Assembly (NCBI GenBank): GCA_023897205.1
Contig: JAHWDD010000007.1
Location: 3,534,001 to 3,598,000, forward strand
DNA: 64,000 nt
Source of the DNA: Exophiala sp. HKRS030
Lineage: Eukaryota; Ascomycota; Eurotiomycetes; Chaetothyriales; Herpotrichiellaceae
Direction of reading: 5' to 3'
Shown here: positions 22,893-34,368 of the stretch, piece after piece
How the letters are laid out: every line of letters begins with the position of its first letter
How positions within the stretch are numbered: the first letter of the stretch is position 1
Notes under the pieces: generated by a model
Databases searched by the model: none
The model's input: the letters and a program-made list of their open reading frames with translations, nothing else
What the model was told of the DNA's origin: nothing
Translations under genes and position numbers: made by a program

Positions 22893-25800
22893 ATGGCATC
22901 ATCCGACCATTCGACTTCCAAGCTTTCACTCTCCCGGACTTCAACTGCTGCTTCACCACGTACAGCTCCTCAAAAAGGTATGGATTAAAACAAACCATAA
23001 CAAGAACCATCGTCATCGTCATTGTCATTGTCATTGTCATCAAAACCCTCTCGTGCCCTCTCTTCCCCACCCGGCCACTTGGTGCTATCCCTGTAGGCAG
23101 TTTGTTGACCACCTGGTACTACTTCCACTACCACTATCACACCCAGAAACTGTACCATCTTGGCTATTTCCCTTTCTTGTACCCATATTCTCTTCGAAAA
23201 GACAATGGAACGCAGTAATACTGGCAATGTCGGACAAAAGCGTGCGTGAAACCCTGATCTGGAAGCCCTCTGTCCAAAAACATGACTGCATTACCGTCAC
23301 GCGACACTATCGCTACGACTTATCTTGTACCACTTGTCTCTGATGATAGACGAGGTAGCACCAGTCTTCGGATTGGTTTCTGCAGACTTCCGAACAATCT
23401 TTTGGACGATATCAAACTTCTATCTGACCATGCTCGCGTGACTCTTATCAGTTGATAAAACCAAAATGACAATGCTGTTTGTTGCTCTGTTTGGACCATG
23501 GGCTAATCTCTCACACTACGACCTACAGGTGTAACCATCTTCGATGAGCCTGAACATATTGAGCCCCTCAAGGACCAAGACTATGACGATGATCCAGCAA
23601 CTTCCTCCCCTACTCTGGTGGCATCTCACTCTCCCAAGCTTCATCGAGCCAGTATTTCCGGCAAGAAGTTGACCGGTCGTCCACCATTATCACACAGCAA
23701 TTCTTCCAGTGCCCTCGCAAACCAGATCTCATACCTTGATCTCGAAGGTCAACAACAGCAGCAGCAGCAACAGCAACAGGATCCGAGTGAAACTCCAACC
23801 GAGAGCAAGACCCCTGATCTCCGTGGTCTGTTGTCTCAAGTCGTCGACTGGCTACATGAGGAGAAGAGCCGACGTCGTGCTCATCAACATCGCCACCTCA
23901 ACATCCACCGTCACAATCGACACCACAATCGAGCTCCCAGTGCTGGCGACTCTGGCACCGAAGGACCCTCAACTCCTCAGACCTCAGCACCAGGATCCCA
24001 TCTCCCACACCACCCCTCCACCACGGATAGCGATGTCGATATCTCGCTCGACAAGTTGGAATCCATACTTGCCGGATATGCATCTTCTTCCTCCCTGTCA
24101 CAGCTTCCCAAGCTAGCTCAGAAATCTTCAACCTCTCTCCTGAGCAAGCGAGGATCCATTGCCAAGGTCTTCAGCAAGAGGAAAGGCTCCATCGCCAATC
24201 AATCTTCCGACACAGAGTTTTTCGGCGATGAGGTGCTCGTGCCAAACGTCGAGGCCACTCTCGACAATACCAAAACCATGGCATTTACTGGCGGGTCTGC
24301 CGATAGCGACACGAGCGATCTTGCCAAGCGCAGGGATTATGAGCATTGGGTCAAGTTCAAGGAGGATATCGTCCGTCTGACGCATACTTTGAGGTTGAAG
24401 GGCTGGCGTCGAATCCCCATCGATCGTGCTGCAGAGATCGATGTTGCTCGACTCAGTGGTGCTCTAACCAATGCAGTCTACGTAGTGCGACCACCAAAGA
24501 ACATGGCTGATTACGACACGGGTAGCGGCACTGGCACCAACACTGGAACACAAACCCCGAATCCATCTACGCCTGGTGGCAGTGGACTTGAGCTCTCGAC
24601 ACAAAAGTCGTCTTTGACGTCCAACAAACGCAAACCTGTCTTCCTTCTTCTGCGCATTTACGGGCCTCAAGTCGAGCACTTGATCGACCGGGATAGCGAA
24701 CTGTCGATCCTTCGGCGCCTGGCACGAAAACGCATTGGCCCTCGCCTGCTCGGATCATTTGACAATGGTCGATTCGAGGAGTTCCTGTACGCCACCACCC
24801 TGACGGCCGAAGATATCCGTGTGCCCGAGACGTCGAAACAGATCGCAAAGCGAATGCGAGAGCTCCACGATGGCATTGAATTGCTAGACTCGGAACTGGA
24901 TGCCGGACCGGCCGTCTTTGTCAATTGGGACAAATGGGTCGATCGAGTGGAAAAAGTCATCACCTGGCTTGATCAACAAGTGCATGCCGCCGAAGAACAA
25001 GACAAGAATTCCTCGAGTGCCACAGGTCCGTCTTCGGCAGCTAAGATCAACCCAAGATATACACGACGAGGACTGATCTGTGGTGTGGAATGGCCCGTAT
25101 TCCGCAAGACGTACGACGCATACCGCAAGAAACTAGTCGAGCAATGTGGCGGGAATAAGAAACTGAGATCCAAACTGATTTTCGCACACAACGACACACA
25201 ATACGGTAACCTGATGCGTCTCAACCCTAGCGGAACATCACCATTACTTCAACCATCGAACCAACACAAACAACTCGTGGTCATCGATTTTGAATACGCG
25301 GGTCAAAACACCAAAGGCCACGAATTCGCCAACCACTTCACCGAATGGTGCTACAACTACCACCACCCGGAGAAGAGCTGGATGTGCGACACGCGCGGCT
25401 ACCCGGACGTCAAGGAACAATATCGCTTCATGCGGAGCTACGTGATGCACCGCCCTCAATTCGCCGGCAGTGCTAGTGCCACGCCGAAGATGGAAGCACG
25501 CGAGAAGACAAACATTGGCGACTTTATGCTCGACGCTCGCACAGCGGGATCCTCAAGTGCGAATGCGAGTACGAGTGCACTTAACCTCCCGGCGGCAGCG
25601 ATGGATTACGACAAGGAAGAGAAGGAACGTGAGAAGCGCCAAGAAGAAGAGATTCAGAGCCTGCTTGACGAGACCAGGTTGTGGAGACTGGCGAATTCAG
25701 CTCAGTGGGTCGCATGGGGTATCGTGCAAGCCAAAGTCCCGAGTTGGACAAGAAAGAGGATCGAAAGGGAAGCCTCGCCGCAGCGAAGGATGTCGTTGGT

Positions 25801-26202
25801 GGCGTTCTGGATACTGTCAAGGGGTTGACCAATATCGGTAGGTCTGGTGAGGGTGATGGTGAGGATGAGACGGCCAAGCAGGAGACAGAGGACAAGAATG
25901 AGGAAGCAGCTCAACCGAAGACAAGCGACGAGGCTAGATCGTCCACCGAGCCAAATACAACCACAACAGCCACGACGACAACCGACGCTGTATCAGACGA
26001 CAAAGATAAAGACCAGAAGACTGATAATCGCGACGAAGCCGAAGGCGAATCCGAGGAAGCAGAAGAAGAAGAATTCGACTATCTCGCATACGCACAAGAC
26101 CGCGCCATGTTCTTCTGGGGCGATTGTATCCAGATGGGCCTGGTCAAGGAAGAAGACCTACCGCCGAGTCTCAGGGATAGGGTCAAGAAGGTGCCGTATT
26201 GA
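22893..26202 (+). CDS. Choline kinase (ethanolamine kinase family), with an apparent one-base frame break
   Basis: Phosphorylates choline in the first step of the Kennedy pathway to phosphatidylcholine. Exon 1 is 22893-22977. A 551-bp intron (22978-23528, GTATGG...CTACAG) joins it in frame to exon 2. The N-terminal third is Ser/His/Gln-rich with a nine-residue polyQ. The kinase core starts near HWVKFKEDIVRLTHTLRLKG. It contains LSGALTNAVY (nucleotide loop), LRIYGP, IFAHNDTQYGNLM (Brenner-type catalytic motif) and VVIDFEYAGQNTKGHEFANH (choline kinase motif). LANSAQWVAWGIVQAKVP follows. There the frame breaks at 25738-25742 (CCC then G). It resumes one base out, continuing through an acidic linker to FFWGDCIQMGLVKEEDLPPS and a stop at 26200-26202. 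Exon lengths total 2759, one short of a multiple of three. The conserved C-terminus after the break argues for an assembly under-call. Expected length is about 919 residues, longer than the roughly 580 of the yeast enzyme because of the fungal extensions. Confidence 0.9.
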
Positions 26203-27950
26203 CGTTACCTTGATCGTCGTGTCATTGAAGAAGGGGTAGAAGGGGGAGTGAGTGGTACGGGTCGAGGGCGTAAGAGAAATATGGGAGACGCTGCCAGCTG
26301 AGTGACGTCTTGCGCGTGCGTATGTGCGTATGTATAGAGGGATGAATCATGGATGAACCCGAGGGGGAGGAAGGGGGAGCAGGGGTGGAGAAGGTAGGAA
26401 AGAAGAAAGCCACTGATGCATGAAATAATCTTTATTATGTTTATCTTCATGTTTATCTTTATACCCACCTTGTCTGTATGAGATGGATTGATTGACATGA
26501 CTACCTACCTAAACCTACCTCATGCTAGACTGAGTGAGAGGCGACGACGAGCCAGTGCGGTGGTGCGGTGGTGCGGTGGGGTGCGTTAGGTCTAACTAGT
26601 TGTACGTTGCAAGTTCCATAGGAGCGCAGAGCGCGGTGCGAAGGTCAGGTCAGGACACGTTCACGGTCAAATCAGTGACGAGTGACAACTGTCTATCTGT
26701 GTTTGTAGAGGTTATATACGACTACATATAGAGTAGCCTGAGCACCGCACTATTGAGTGTAATATAGGGGACTTATATCATATATTATTTATATATATAC
26801 CTTCCCACCGCCTCCCCCCCCCCCCCCAAAAGCTATGGCCTCAGCACGCACTTCCTATCTCCAGGAAACAGTGGTATTGTGTTCGTCTGACTGACTGACT
26901 TTATTTGCTCAATGTGAAATCGAGTTCGAAGATATGACATCTCCTGGACTCAAGTTCTTCGCGCTTGCAATGATGTCCGCATGCAGTTTTGGCCGCTAGA
27001 AAGAATTGAATTGCCAACCACCCCCCCCCCCCCCCACACGCCACACTAATCGCGAGGCCTAGGGACCTTAGCTTAAGTTACTCTGGAGTACAATCAAAGC
27101 AGGGTGAGTGGAACTGACCTGCTGGATCCGTGATGGGAACGTGGTGCTGCTATCGACTGTGGTGTCGTTTTGTCAACTATCATCCACCTTAGGCAAACTG
27201 CCCGCGCTTACATACATATATTGTATTTCGGGCCAGGGGAGTGATTAAACCCAGACAAAGACGAGGAGTAGAAATACCGCTTTACAACTGGCGAGTTGGA
27301 GATAAAAAGACATTCAGGCTCTGACTGAACAGCTGCACTCGGGCAACAGCCTGCATTCACTCACAAATTTGAGGGAGGGTCTATGCTGTTGTGTCCAGGG
27401 GTTATGCAAGGCAAAAGGCAGATGGTCTATCAGAGAGAAGACTAGCTAGGTAGTAGGAAACACGACCACTCGGCGTGCTGAAACCAGCCAGCCAGGCAGT
27501 ACGTAAATATCATATGCAAAGCGATCGTTTGAGCTAGCCTCCAACGTGCCGGTTGATGATGGCCCCCACCGGCAAATTGTGGAAGTTCTGACAAAACGCA
27601 ACGCTTTCACCCTCATCAGGCTGGTGATTGAGAAATCACGATGTGAGGGGGGATTCGTGCAACCTCTAGGACCTCATAGAGGACACTTGTATTGCCCGTC
27701 TTAACACCCGTGCTTGCGCTTCTATCATGTTAACGAATTGTATCATGTCAGACTAAACCCACATCCGCCAGGCCGCACCACAGGACGAGACACTGGAGAG
27801 ATAGTTTTTCGTGTCCAGATACCAATATGCCACCAGCCAGCGATCGGCTTGACACGGATCCAGTTAGAATAAAACCCCAACCCCTTAAAATGCACATGGT
27901 TTCTTCATCCCGTCTCAACACGTTTTGGCACCTTTATCAGATGTCAGATG
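26203..27950. other. Intergenic with two long poly-C runs
   Basis: This is the region between two convergent genes, choline kinase (+) and GWT1 (-). No gene recognised. It contains a GGTGCGGTG triple repeat (26555-26580) and an AT-rich patch near 26780-26800. C14 lies at 26814-26827 and C15 at 27021-27035. Such runs are prone to length error in sequencing and to slippage in vivo. Confidence 0.55.
26814..27035 (+). repeat. Pair of poly-C homopolymers, C14 and C15, about 190 bp apart
   Basis: Uninterrupted C runs at 26814-26827 and 27021-27035 flank ordinary sequence in an intergenic region. Their lengths should be treated as approximate given other signs of homopolymer error in this assembly. 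Confidence 0.85.
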
Positions 27951-29693
27951 TCAGATCTTGATCTTGACACCCGAGGCATCCAACGCGACGGCGAACCCTG
28001 TCACCGCAGCGGCGTAAGCCACCAACACGCCCATGGCTGCGAGGTTGTGCATGTCCAGTGTGTTGACGGTCAGATTGAACAGGCCAGTTAGCAGGTTGGC
28101 GACCAGGAAGATGGCTAGGCCGTTGCTGTTGAACACCCGCAGGATGCGGCTGGTGGCATGGCGGATGCGGATGCGTTGAGTGGTTTTGTCATTGTCGGAT
28201 GTGTATGTGTACGAAAAGGACGGGCCAAGCGTCTCAATCAGGCCGAAGAGGAGGAGTTGCGCTGTGTTGAAGGATGATACCCATAGTACGTAAGGTAGGT
28301 TGGCGAGGCGGCGCGACACGTTGAGGTTGAAGGTCGAGATGTGTGTTGATAGGATGAATAAGGTGATATACAGTGTGCTGCGGATGGCGAGCGTTCGGAG
28401 TACGGTCTTGCGTTCTTCCGATGTGGCCTTGTCAGGGTCTGCTGAGGTGTGAGCTGAGTTGGAAGGTTTGGTTTTGGCCTTGCTGGTGATTTTTGCAGAA
28501 GAAGGACTGGGATGGTTGTACTGCACGACCGAAACGCCCGTCCCACGACCAGCGAGGAATATAGCCAGATAGCCAATAAACGAGAAGACGCCCTCGCGGT
28601 TCTTGGACAAAAGATCTGGACCGCGCGGCGAGATCAGGATGTAGCGCAGCAGACTGGTGGTGTTGAGGACGATCTCGTAGATCAGCGCCACGACGATCGC
28701 TAGGTTGTCGTAGTATTTGAATACATTCCGTGTGATGCTGTCGGAGATCTCGACGAACGGCGGCAGTAGAGCTAGCGTGAAGAAGAAATTCCAATGTACT
28801 CCGTACTCGGTGACGTGCTCGGCGTAGTCTAGGCCTTTGACACTCCAAAGGCGAATGAAGCCGAGGATGAGCAGAGGGATGGAATGGCGGATGGCCTGTG
28901 TGAAGCGGGTCAGGAATGATGTCGTTGCTGTCCTTTGTTCCTCAGACGATGGACCGCCAGCGGTAGACGATTGAGCTTTGACGACCGCGCGTGCAGACAC
29001 CACACCGGCTGAGAAGACGAATGACCCAACACCCAGATCCATGAGCGACGTGCCCCATGTCTCGACTTTGGCAAATCGTCGAGGAAAGACAGGGAAGTCA
29101 ACCGCCAGGATGGCAAGACATGTCACGACCATCATCGAGCCGCGGTAATGTGTAACAAACGGTCGTACTGGTAGCTGAATCGTCATCGTCGAGGAGGGAT
29201 CTTGGGTTGCCTTCGTCGGCGATGCATTGGTTGCATTGCTCTTTGTCGCTTTTTTATCTTGCTTGACCGTGGTCTTGGTCTTTGCTCCTGTGGCAGCCTG
29301 ACTAGAAGGCGAGCTGGTAAGGACCAGCAGCAGTATTGCCGGACTCACCAACGATATACACAATGCCAGAGGGACAGACGAGTATAGCGTGATGGCGAAC
29401 AAAATGGCCGAGACATTGAGCAGAAAATCCGCGAAACCAGCGACAGGCGTGTATGGTGTAAATAGTGCTTGTCTCTTCTGCAGGGCTGTCCAGAGGAGCA
29501 CTGCTGCCTGTGATACAGTGGAAGCTTCAGAGTTCTATTCCGATTGCAGGGTGTAGGAGTTGTGTGCTGCTCGTGGAGAACTTACTGTAGCGACTAATGT
29601 GACCAGATTGATCTCAGTCAAAGAACTGCCCGAGAGGTTCGAGACGAAGGCCTCTTTGCGGGCTTTGTAAAGTGCCGCAGGATCTGTCGCCAT
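27951..29693 (-). CDS. GWT1: Gwt1, GPI-anchor inositol acyltransferase
   Basis: Adds an acyl chain to the inositol of GlcN-PI in the ER, an early step of GPI-anchor synthesis needed for cell-wall mannoproteins. Exon 1 is 29693-29586 and exon 2 is 29507-27951. The 78-bp intron (29508-29585, GTAAGT...CACAG) joins in frame, giving 554 residues. The N-terminus (YKARKEAFVSNLSGSSLTEI) and WTALQKRQ are typical, as are the multiple hydrophobic segments, YGVHWNFFFTLALLP (the conserved catalytic-region motif), NREGVFSFIGYLAIFL and the C-terminal NLLTGLFNLTVNTL. Length and order fit fungal Gwt1/PIG-W. A TACTCCGTA copy (28797-28805) lies inside the coding sequence and encodes the EYGV of the conserved motif. 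The neighbouring RTA1 gene is divergent, with about 640 bp between starts. Gwt1 is the known target of the antifungal manogepix. Confidence 0.93.
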
Positions 29694-30331
29694 GGCTTGA
29701 CTGGAGATAAATATATTATATCATTGCTCGTTCAGGATAGGGGTTTGTGGATGGGAAAGGGTATGTGTAAGAATGAATTCATTGTGGTTATGTTTGTGGT
29801 TGAGGATCCGGATGTGATAGGTGGCCTTCTCCTCCGCTAGAAGTTCGGCAATATCCATGGATTGGTTCGAGGGGTTGACGAGGCTGAGGTGGGAACAGCA
29901 CCAACACAACAACGCTCTCGTTCAAACGTCTGGCTTTGTGGATATGAATAACTAATCCAATCGTTCTAGCATCGAGTTCATTCCCCATCATTTAGCACAA
30001 TCATGTCAAGTGGCATGACACAAACAGTCCCCAGCCTGGGTTGCCGGAGAAATAACTCCTCGTATTTCAAAGTTTGCACTTAGCGAGTCTTGTGTGAACT
30101 ACCAGTCTGGGCGGACGTCATGACTTTGGTATAGGAATCTAACATTACAACGGTCAACGCTTCAAACGCTGTCAAGGTTCAAGAAATGTAAGAAATGCTC
30201 AAGCTTTTGAACTGGCCACACGTGGCCCATATATTCCCCATCCATTCTCCCTTCTCTTGTTTGCCCAGTCATGATTACAACGTGTTGAAATCCAACTTCC
30301 ACACATACAATCTTTAGTCTCAATTGCCAGA
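29694..30331. promoter_or_regulatory. Shared divergent promoter region of GWT1 and the RTA1 gene
   Basis: This 638-bp interval separates two divergent start codons (29693 minus, 30332 plus). It must hold both promoters. I could not pick out a specific binding site by eye. Confidence 0.5.
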
Positions 30332-31246
30332 ATGGCTGACGATTGTGGCCGTATAACATACGGTTATGTCGATCCGAATTTTCCAAGACCCAACACTGAT
30401 GATTCGGCTTGTATCATCATCTATGGGTAAGTTCTTTCGTTGCCTCGTAAATCTGGTGGATAGACTGATTGACTCCATTTCAGATACGTTCCCTCCCTTG
30501 CTCTCGGCCTCCTTGGAGTCATCCTGTTCGTCGCGGCACTTGGAGCTCATCTCTTTCTTCTACTTCGACATCGAACATGGTATTTCAGCACAATGGTGGT
30601 TGGTCTCCTGATGGAAGTCATTGGATATGTCTTCCGACTTCTGGCGTCGCGAAAGAATCCCTACGCTGTCTCTTATTTCGTCGCCCAGTATTTCTGTATC
30701 GTCGTCGCACCGGTGTTCTTCTCGGCTGCCATCTATACCCTCATTTCGGTCATGATCAATGTCGTCGGCCGGAAGTACGCGCCACTTTCACCGAAGTTGC
30801 TTCTTTGGATCTTCATCACCTGCGACGTCATTGCAACCGTGGTGCAAATTGCTGGAGCGGCATTGGTTGGTAATGCTTATTCCGAACAGAAGGACCCAAC
30901 GACGCCGAACAATATCCTCTTGGCAGGTCTTGCTTTCCAGGTCTTCTCCTTTGCCGTTTTCATTCTTTGTTTCGTCTTGTTCATCGTCAAGGCGAGACGA
31001 ATCATGGAGAGGAGTCTCAAGGTGTTTTCATTTGCCGTCCTGGTCGCTGCCCTGGCTGTGTACCTGAGAACGTGTTTCCGTCTTGCTGAAACTGCTGAAG
31101 GATTACTGGAATACCTTTCAACCCATGAAGTCTTTTTCGGATGTCTGGAATTTCTTCCAATAGTGATCGCAGTATACCTGCTCATATGGTGGCATCCTGG
31201 TCGATGGCTTGGGAGCAAAAGAAGGCCAAGAATGGCAGAAGTATAG
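30332..31246 (+). CDS. RTA1-like lipid-translocating/stress-exporter family membrane protein
   Basis: Exon 1 is 30332-30426 (starts MADDCGRITYGYVDPNFP). The 57-bp intron (30427-30483, GTAAGT...TTTCAG) joins in frame to 30484-31246, giving 285 residues. Seven hydrophobic segments fit the RTA1 family. The typical motifs are YVPSLALGLLGVILF, MEVIGYVFRLLA, YFVAQYFCIVVAPVFFSAAI, IFITCDVIATVVQIAGAAL, FRLAETAEG and the final RTA1 signature HEVFFGCLEFLPIVIAVYLL with WWHPG. Members include yeast Rta1 and Rsb1, linked to 7-aminocholesterol resistance and sphingoid-base efflux. Substrate here is unknown. The stop codon lies only 42 bp from the stop of a convergent Zn2Cys6 regulator, so the two transcripts probably overlap at their 3' ends. 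The exon 1 start has one base of coordinate uncertainty; splice phase supports 30332. Confidence 0.88.
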
Positions 31247-31288
31247 ACATACATGTCAATTAGGATAACCGATAGTGAGCAAATTCGT

Positions 31289-32941
31289 TCACAAATTAAG
31301 ACCTTGGAGGATAAGTGTTTGTGGGTACAAGAGTTCTCGAGCCTTGTCCAAGATCGTCAAGTACTGTGATGCTACAGCCCAGCGAGTACTCATGAGTCCG
31401 AGTACATTTCGCAAAGAGTGGTATGCTTCAGCGAATTGTCTTGAACCAGTTTCGTGCACGAGCCATGCAAATGTCGCTGCCGCTGTATATAGGCAATCAG
31501 CAACCAAAGGACTGACGGCGGCAAGGTTTTGATTCATTGTCTCTCGGAAGAGACGGCTGAAATGCAGTACATCGTCGGCAACTGATCTGATGCCGTCGAT
31601 AGCTATTGTTTGCATTTCCGTCTCCTCCACCGTATGATCGCCTCGGTTGGATTCCGTGCAACAGTATGGGTCGTAAAGATGCAACAAGCTGCTATAGCAG
31701 AGTGCAAGTGCAGTACCAAATCGTTCCGGAGCTCGTTGCACATCGACAGGCAGAAGCTTTGCCAAGGCTTGAAGTGTTCGATGTAGTTGTATCGCTTCGG
31801 TGAAACGAAGTGATGCATCGAGCTCACTGTCATTCAACAATCGAGTCAGCCTTCCAAGGAGATGCGTTCCTTGGCAAGTTCGAGCAAATGCTCCGGCTCC
31901 GACATTTGTCGCGCTTGAGACGTATAGAGGTTCACTGGTCGTAATTCGTCCTTCGTCCCATGATGCATCGTCGGCGGGTAATAAATCAGTCCTGGCAGAA
32001 TCATCCGTTGCAAGAGGATGCCCATAGCTTCCAAGGTTAACGTATCTGTCCAGCAACATTACCGTCCACCAAATGCGTCTCACTTCCTCAGTTTCTGCCC
32101 ATGAAGGGGCCTTCCTCTTGACGAGTTGTGGCGCACGACGTCGATCATGGATTCCCAACGCATGACCAAGCCGAGCACAATGTCCAGTTGTCATGTATGC
32201 AGCAGGGTAGATAGCATGGCCAATTTCGTAGGCTGCTATGAGGAGGTTCGCTTGCAATGTTTGGCACGAGATGATACCAACTGCTTCAACTGATGCGAAG
32301 TATTGTTTTGTCAGTGCGTACAAGGGTGACATGGCACTTTGTGGACCTCCACTAGGCACATGGAGAATGAGCTTCATAGAGAGCAACAGTAGTGCGACAT
32401 CGGCAGATAATTCCAGTCCTGGATTTGAGAATGCCAACTCCATACGTTTCTTGGACACGAAGGGAAGCCAGGTGTGGATATTGGCAAAGTACCGATCCAC
32501 CACGTCTTGAATGTCTAGGATAGACGTCCCTATGGTATTCGCAACTTCTTGCGGGATTGGAAGCGTAGACTTGGGATTCGATAGCTGTGCTTCGTTGAAA
32601 ATCTCGGTATCAAGAAAGAAGACTGACGGAAATGCGGTGGCGTTGGTTGACTGCATCAAATCACTGATAGAACCTGGACTTCTACTTATCGAACGCATGG
32701 GTTCGTGCCATCCAAGACTAGATTGTCTGCCTTCCAGCCGAGCCTCAAGATCTGTGATCTTCTGTCTGAGGGAAGCGAATTCATCGGCATTTGGATTGGT
32801 GATGGTCTCTGAATAGTCGCATGGGCGGGCCATACGAGTACATAAAGAACAATTAGGCAGGGCTTTGTCACATCTTCGTTTCTGTTTTCTACATGCGACG
32901 CAAGCTTGGATAGCCTTTCGATCCGCAGATTCGAACTCCAT
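31289..32941 (-). CDS. Zn2Cys6 transcription factor with fungal_trans domain
   Basis: A single-exon frame of 550 residues. The zinc cluster is at residues 14-41, C-X2-C-X6-C-X6-C-X2-C-X6-C (CVACRKQKRRC...CSLCTRMARPC), followed by a short coiled-coil-like stretch (FASLRQKITDLEARLEG). The middle part (about 140-400) has the fungal_trans features DIQDVVDRYFANIHTWLPFV, PLYALTKQYFASVEAVG, AAYMTTGHCARLGHALG and EVRRIWWTVMLLDRYV. It is a pathway-type activator; its targets cannot be read from the sequence. It is tail-to-tail with the RTA1 gene, which makes that membrane protein a reasonable but unproven target. Confidence 0.9.
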   Translation of the reverse strand: MEFESADRKAIQACVACRKQKRRCDKALPNCSLCTRMARPCDYSETITNPNADEFASLRQKITDLEARLEGRQSSLGWHEPMRSISRSPGSISDLMQSTNATAFPSVFFLDTEIFNEAQLSNPKSTLPIPQEVANTIGTSILDIQDVVDRYFANIHTWLPFVSKKRMELAFSNPGLELSADVALLLLSMKLILHVPSGGPQSAMSPLYALTKQYFASVEAVGIISCQTLQANLLIAAYEIGHAIYPAAYMTTGHCARLGHALGIHDRRRAPQLVKRKAPSWAETEEVRRIWWTVMLLDRYVNLGSYGHPLATDDSARTDLLPADDASWDEGRITTSEPLYVSSATNVGAGAFARTCQGTHLLGRLTRLLNDSELDASLRFTEAIQLHRTLQALAKLLPVDVQRAPERFGTALALCYSSLLHLYDPYCCTESNRGDHTVEETEMQTIAIDGIRSVADDVLHFSRLFRETMNQNLAAVSPLVADCLYTAAATFAWLVHETGSRQFAEAYHSLRNVLGLMSTRWAVASQYLTILDKARELLYPQTLILQGLNL

Positions 32942-34368
32942 GGCGATGGAGGTTGGATTAGAGTCGAAGTGAATCAGGACTCATATCCTGGGAACAGTGG
33001 GATGTGAGAGATGTCTGACGGGCCATGGAGTAGTAACAAATACTCATGTTGTCATCTTGGACTTGTCAACACAGGAAAGGCGCATTCTTTTTGCTGACAT
33101 TGCAAACGCTTCGCAAGATGTGGCGGACCGCTGGCTCAAGCGAAGATCAGGCAGCCCACGGATGGCAGCACGAGATGCTTGGTATCTTGCTGCATGGTGG
33201 TCTGGCGACCTCTTTGGATGAGGTCTTATGTAATCCGATCCTATTGGGCCGGACATACAGCAGAGGATCCTGAAGTCCGGATGACTACTTTTCGACCGAT
33301 ACTCAATTGAATAAAGGTCATTTGTCCTGATGTCTCATGGCCTCAGAAACACCAAGCGAGTCAAGAGTGAAACGGCCAACCCATCTTCCCCCAGTTATGA
33401 TCTGACACTGGTTAGTCAGCGACTGAGTTGAGCCAGGTTAGGATTCTGCTTGACACATTTTGCTCATCCAGTGTAGACATGATCTCTATCATCGGAGAAG
33501 TATAGGTCAAGCCCATGCCCTCAATTCGATGTCACTCAACATGTAGTGTTACAGTGTCATTTCCTACCTCTTTGTCGAGGCTGGAAATTTTATAAGCGCT
33601 ATACAGCGTAAACGGCAAGGCTGAAGAAGAGTAGAGGCTTGGGGAGACATGCTGAGAGCCACAACGACACTTGAACTGCTTAGATATACTGCCGATGGAC
33701 CCTGTGGAATTAGATATACGACCGGTAATGATTATCAAACTTGACCAGCGTTGTGGCATCTTTTGTTGTAGAACTTGATGCCTTCCTTTGAATTCTGTCC
33801 AAGTAACTATTCGAGAGTCAGAGTTCCCCAAAGAGACGAGGCTGCCACTTAAGGGAGCTTGTGGTTATTGACTACTCCGTAGTTAGTTAGTTGACTAGAC
33901 AGTTAGTGCCTGTTATTGAGCACCGAACGAGGGGCGTCTCGGGCGCCTTAGCAGGGCTAAGGAGCAAGGAGAGTACCTATCGAGCCCCCAGAAGGCAGTT
34001 TCTGCCCTAAGCCGACTTGCACTCAGCCCTAGAACAACGGAGCCTTGGCCCAAGTACGGACGCGGTCTCATGTTTAGGCCGAGTTCCGACTTACTCAGTT
34101 CAGTGGGTGCGCTTGGATTGAATCAGCACATGTGTCTTCCAACACCTTGTCAAAACACGAATTTCACCACAATGTCCTCTCCTCGCAGTCCAGTCGACTT
34201 GGTCCATGGAGACAGGTCATGACAACTCGTAATGCTTGATCGATTAAATATCCCTCCTTGAATCCCTGGAGACCATGCTCCACGTGGCCAGCGTAGCGTT
34301 TCTTCTCTCCCACACCAAGCGAAAAATCATATAAAACCATCATACGAGCCCTTGTACGTTCTTCCATC
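32942..34368. other. Intergenic, 1.4 kb
   Basis: Lies between the starts of the Zn2Cys6 regulator (-) and the ARF-like GTPase (+). No gene recognised. Contains TACTCCGTA at 33873-33881 followed by AGTTAGTTAG. Confidence 0.5.

Noticed and set aside
22648..23343. Frames on both strands at and inside the long choline kinase intron
   Set aside because: No motif, and strong splice evidence joins 22977 to 23529 across this stretch.
29871..29885. GGTTCGA box, considered as a tRNA T-arm
   Set aside because: No matching A box, anticodon arm or acceptor stem at the right distance; no tRNA gene was supported anywhere in the window.
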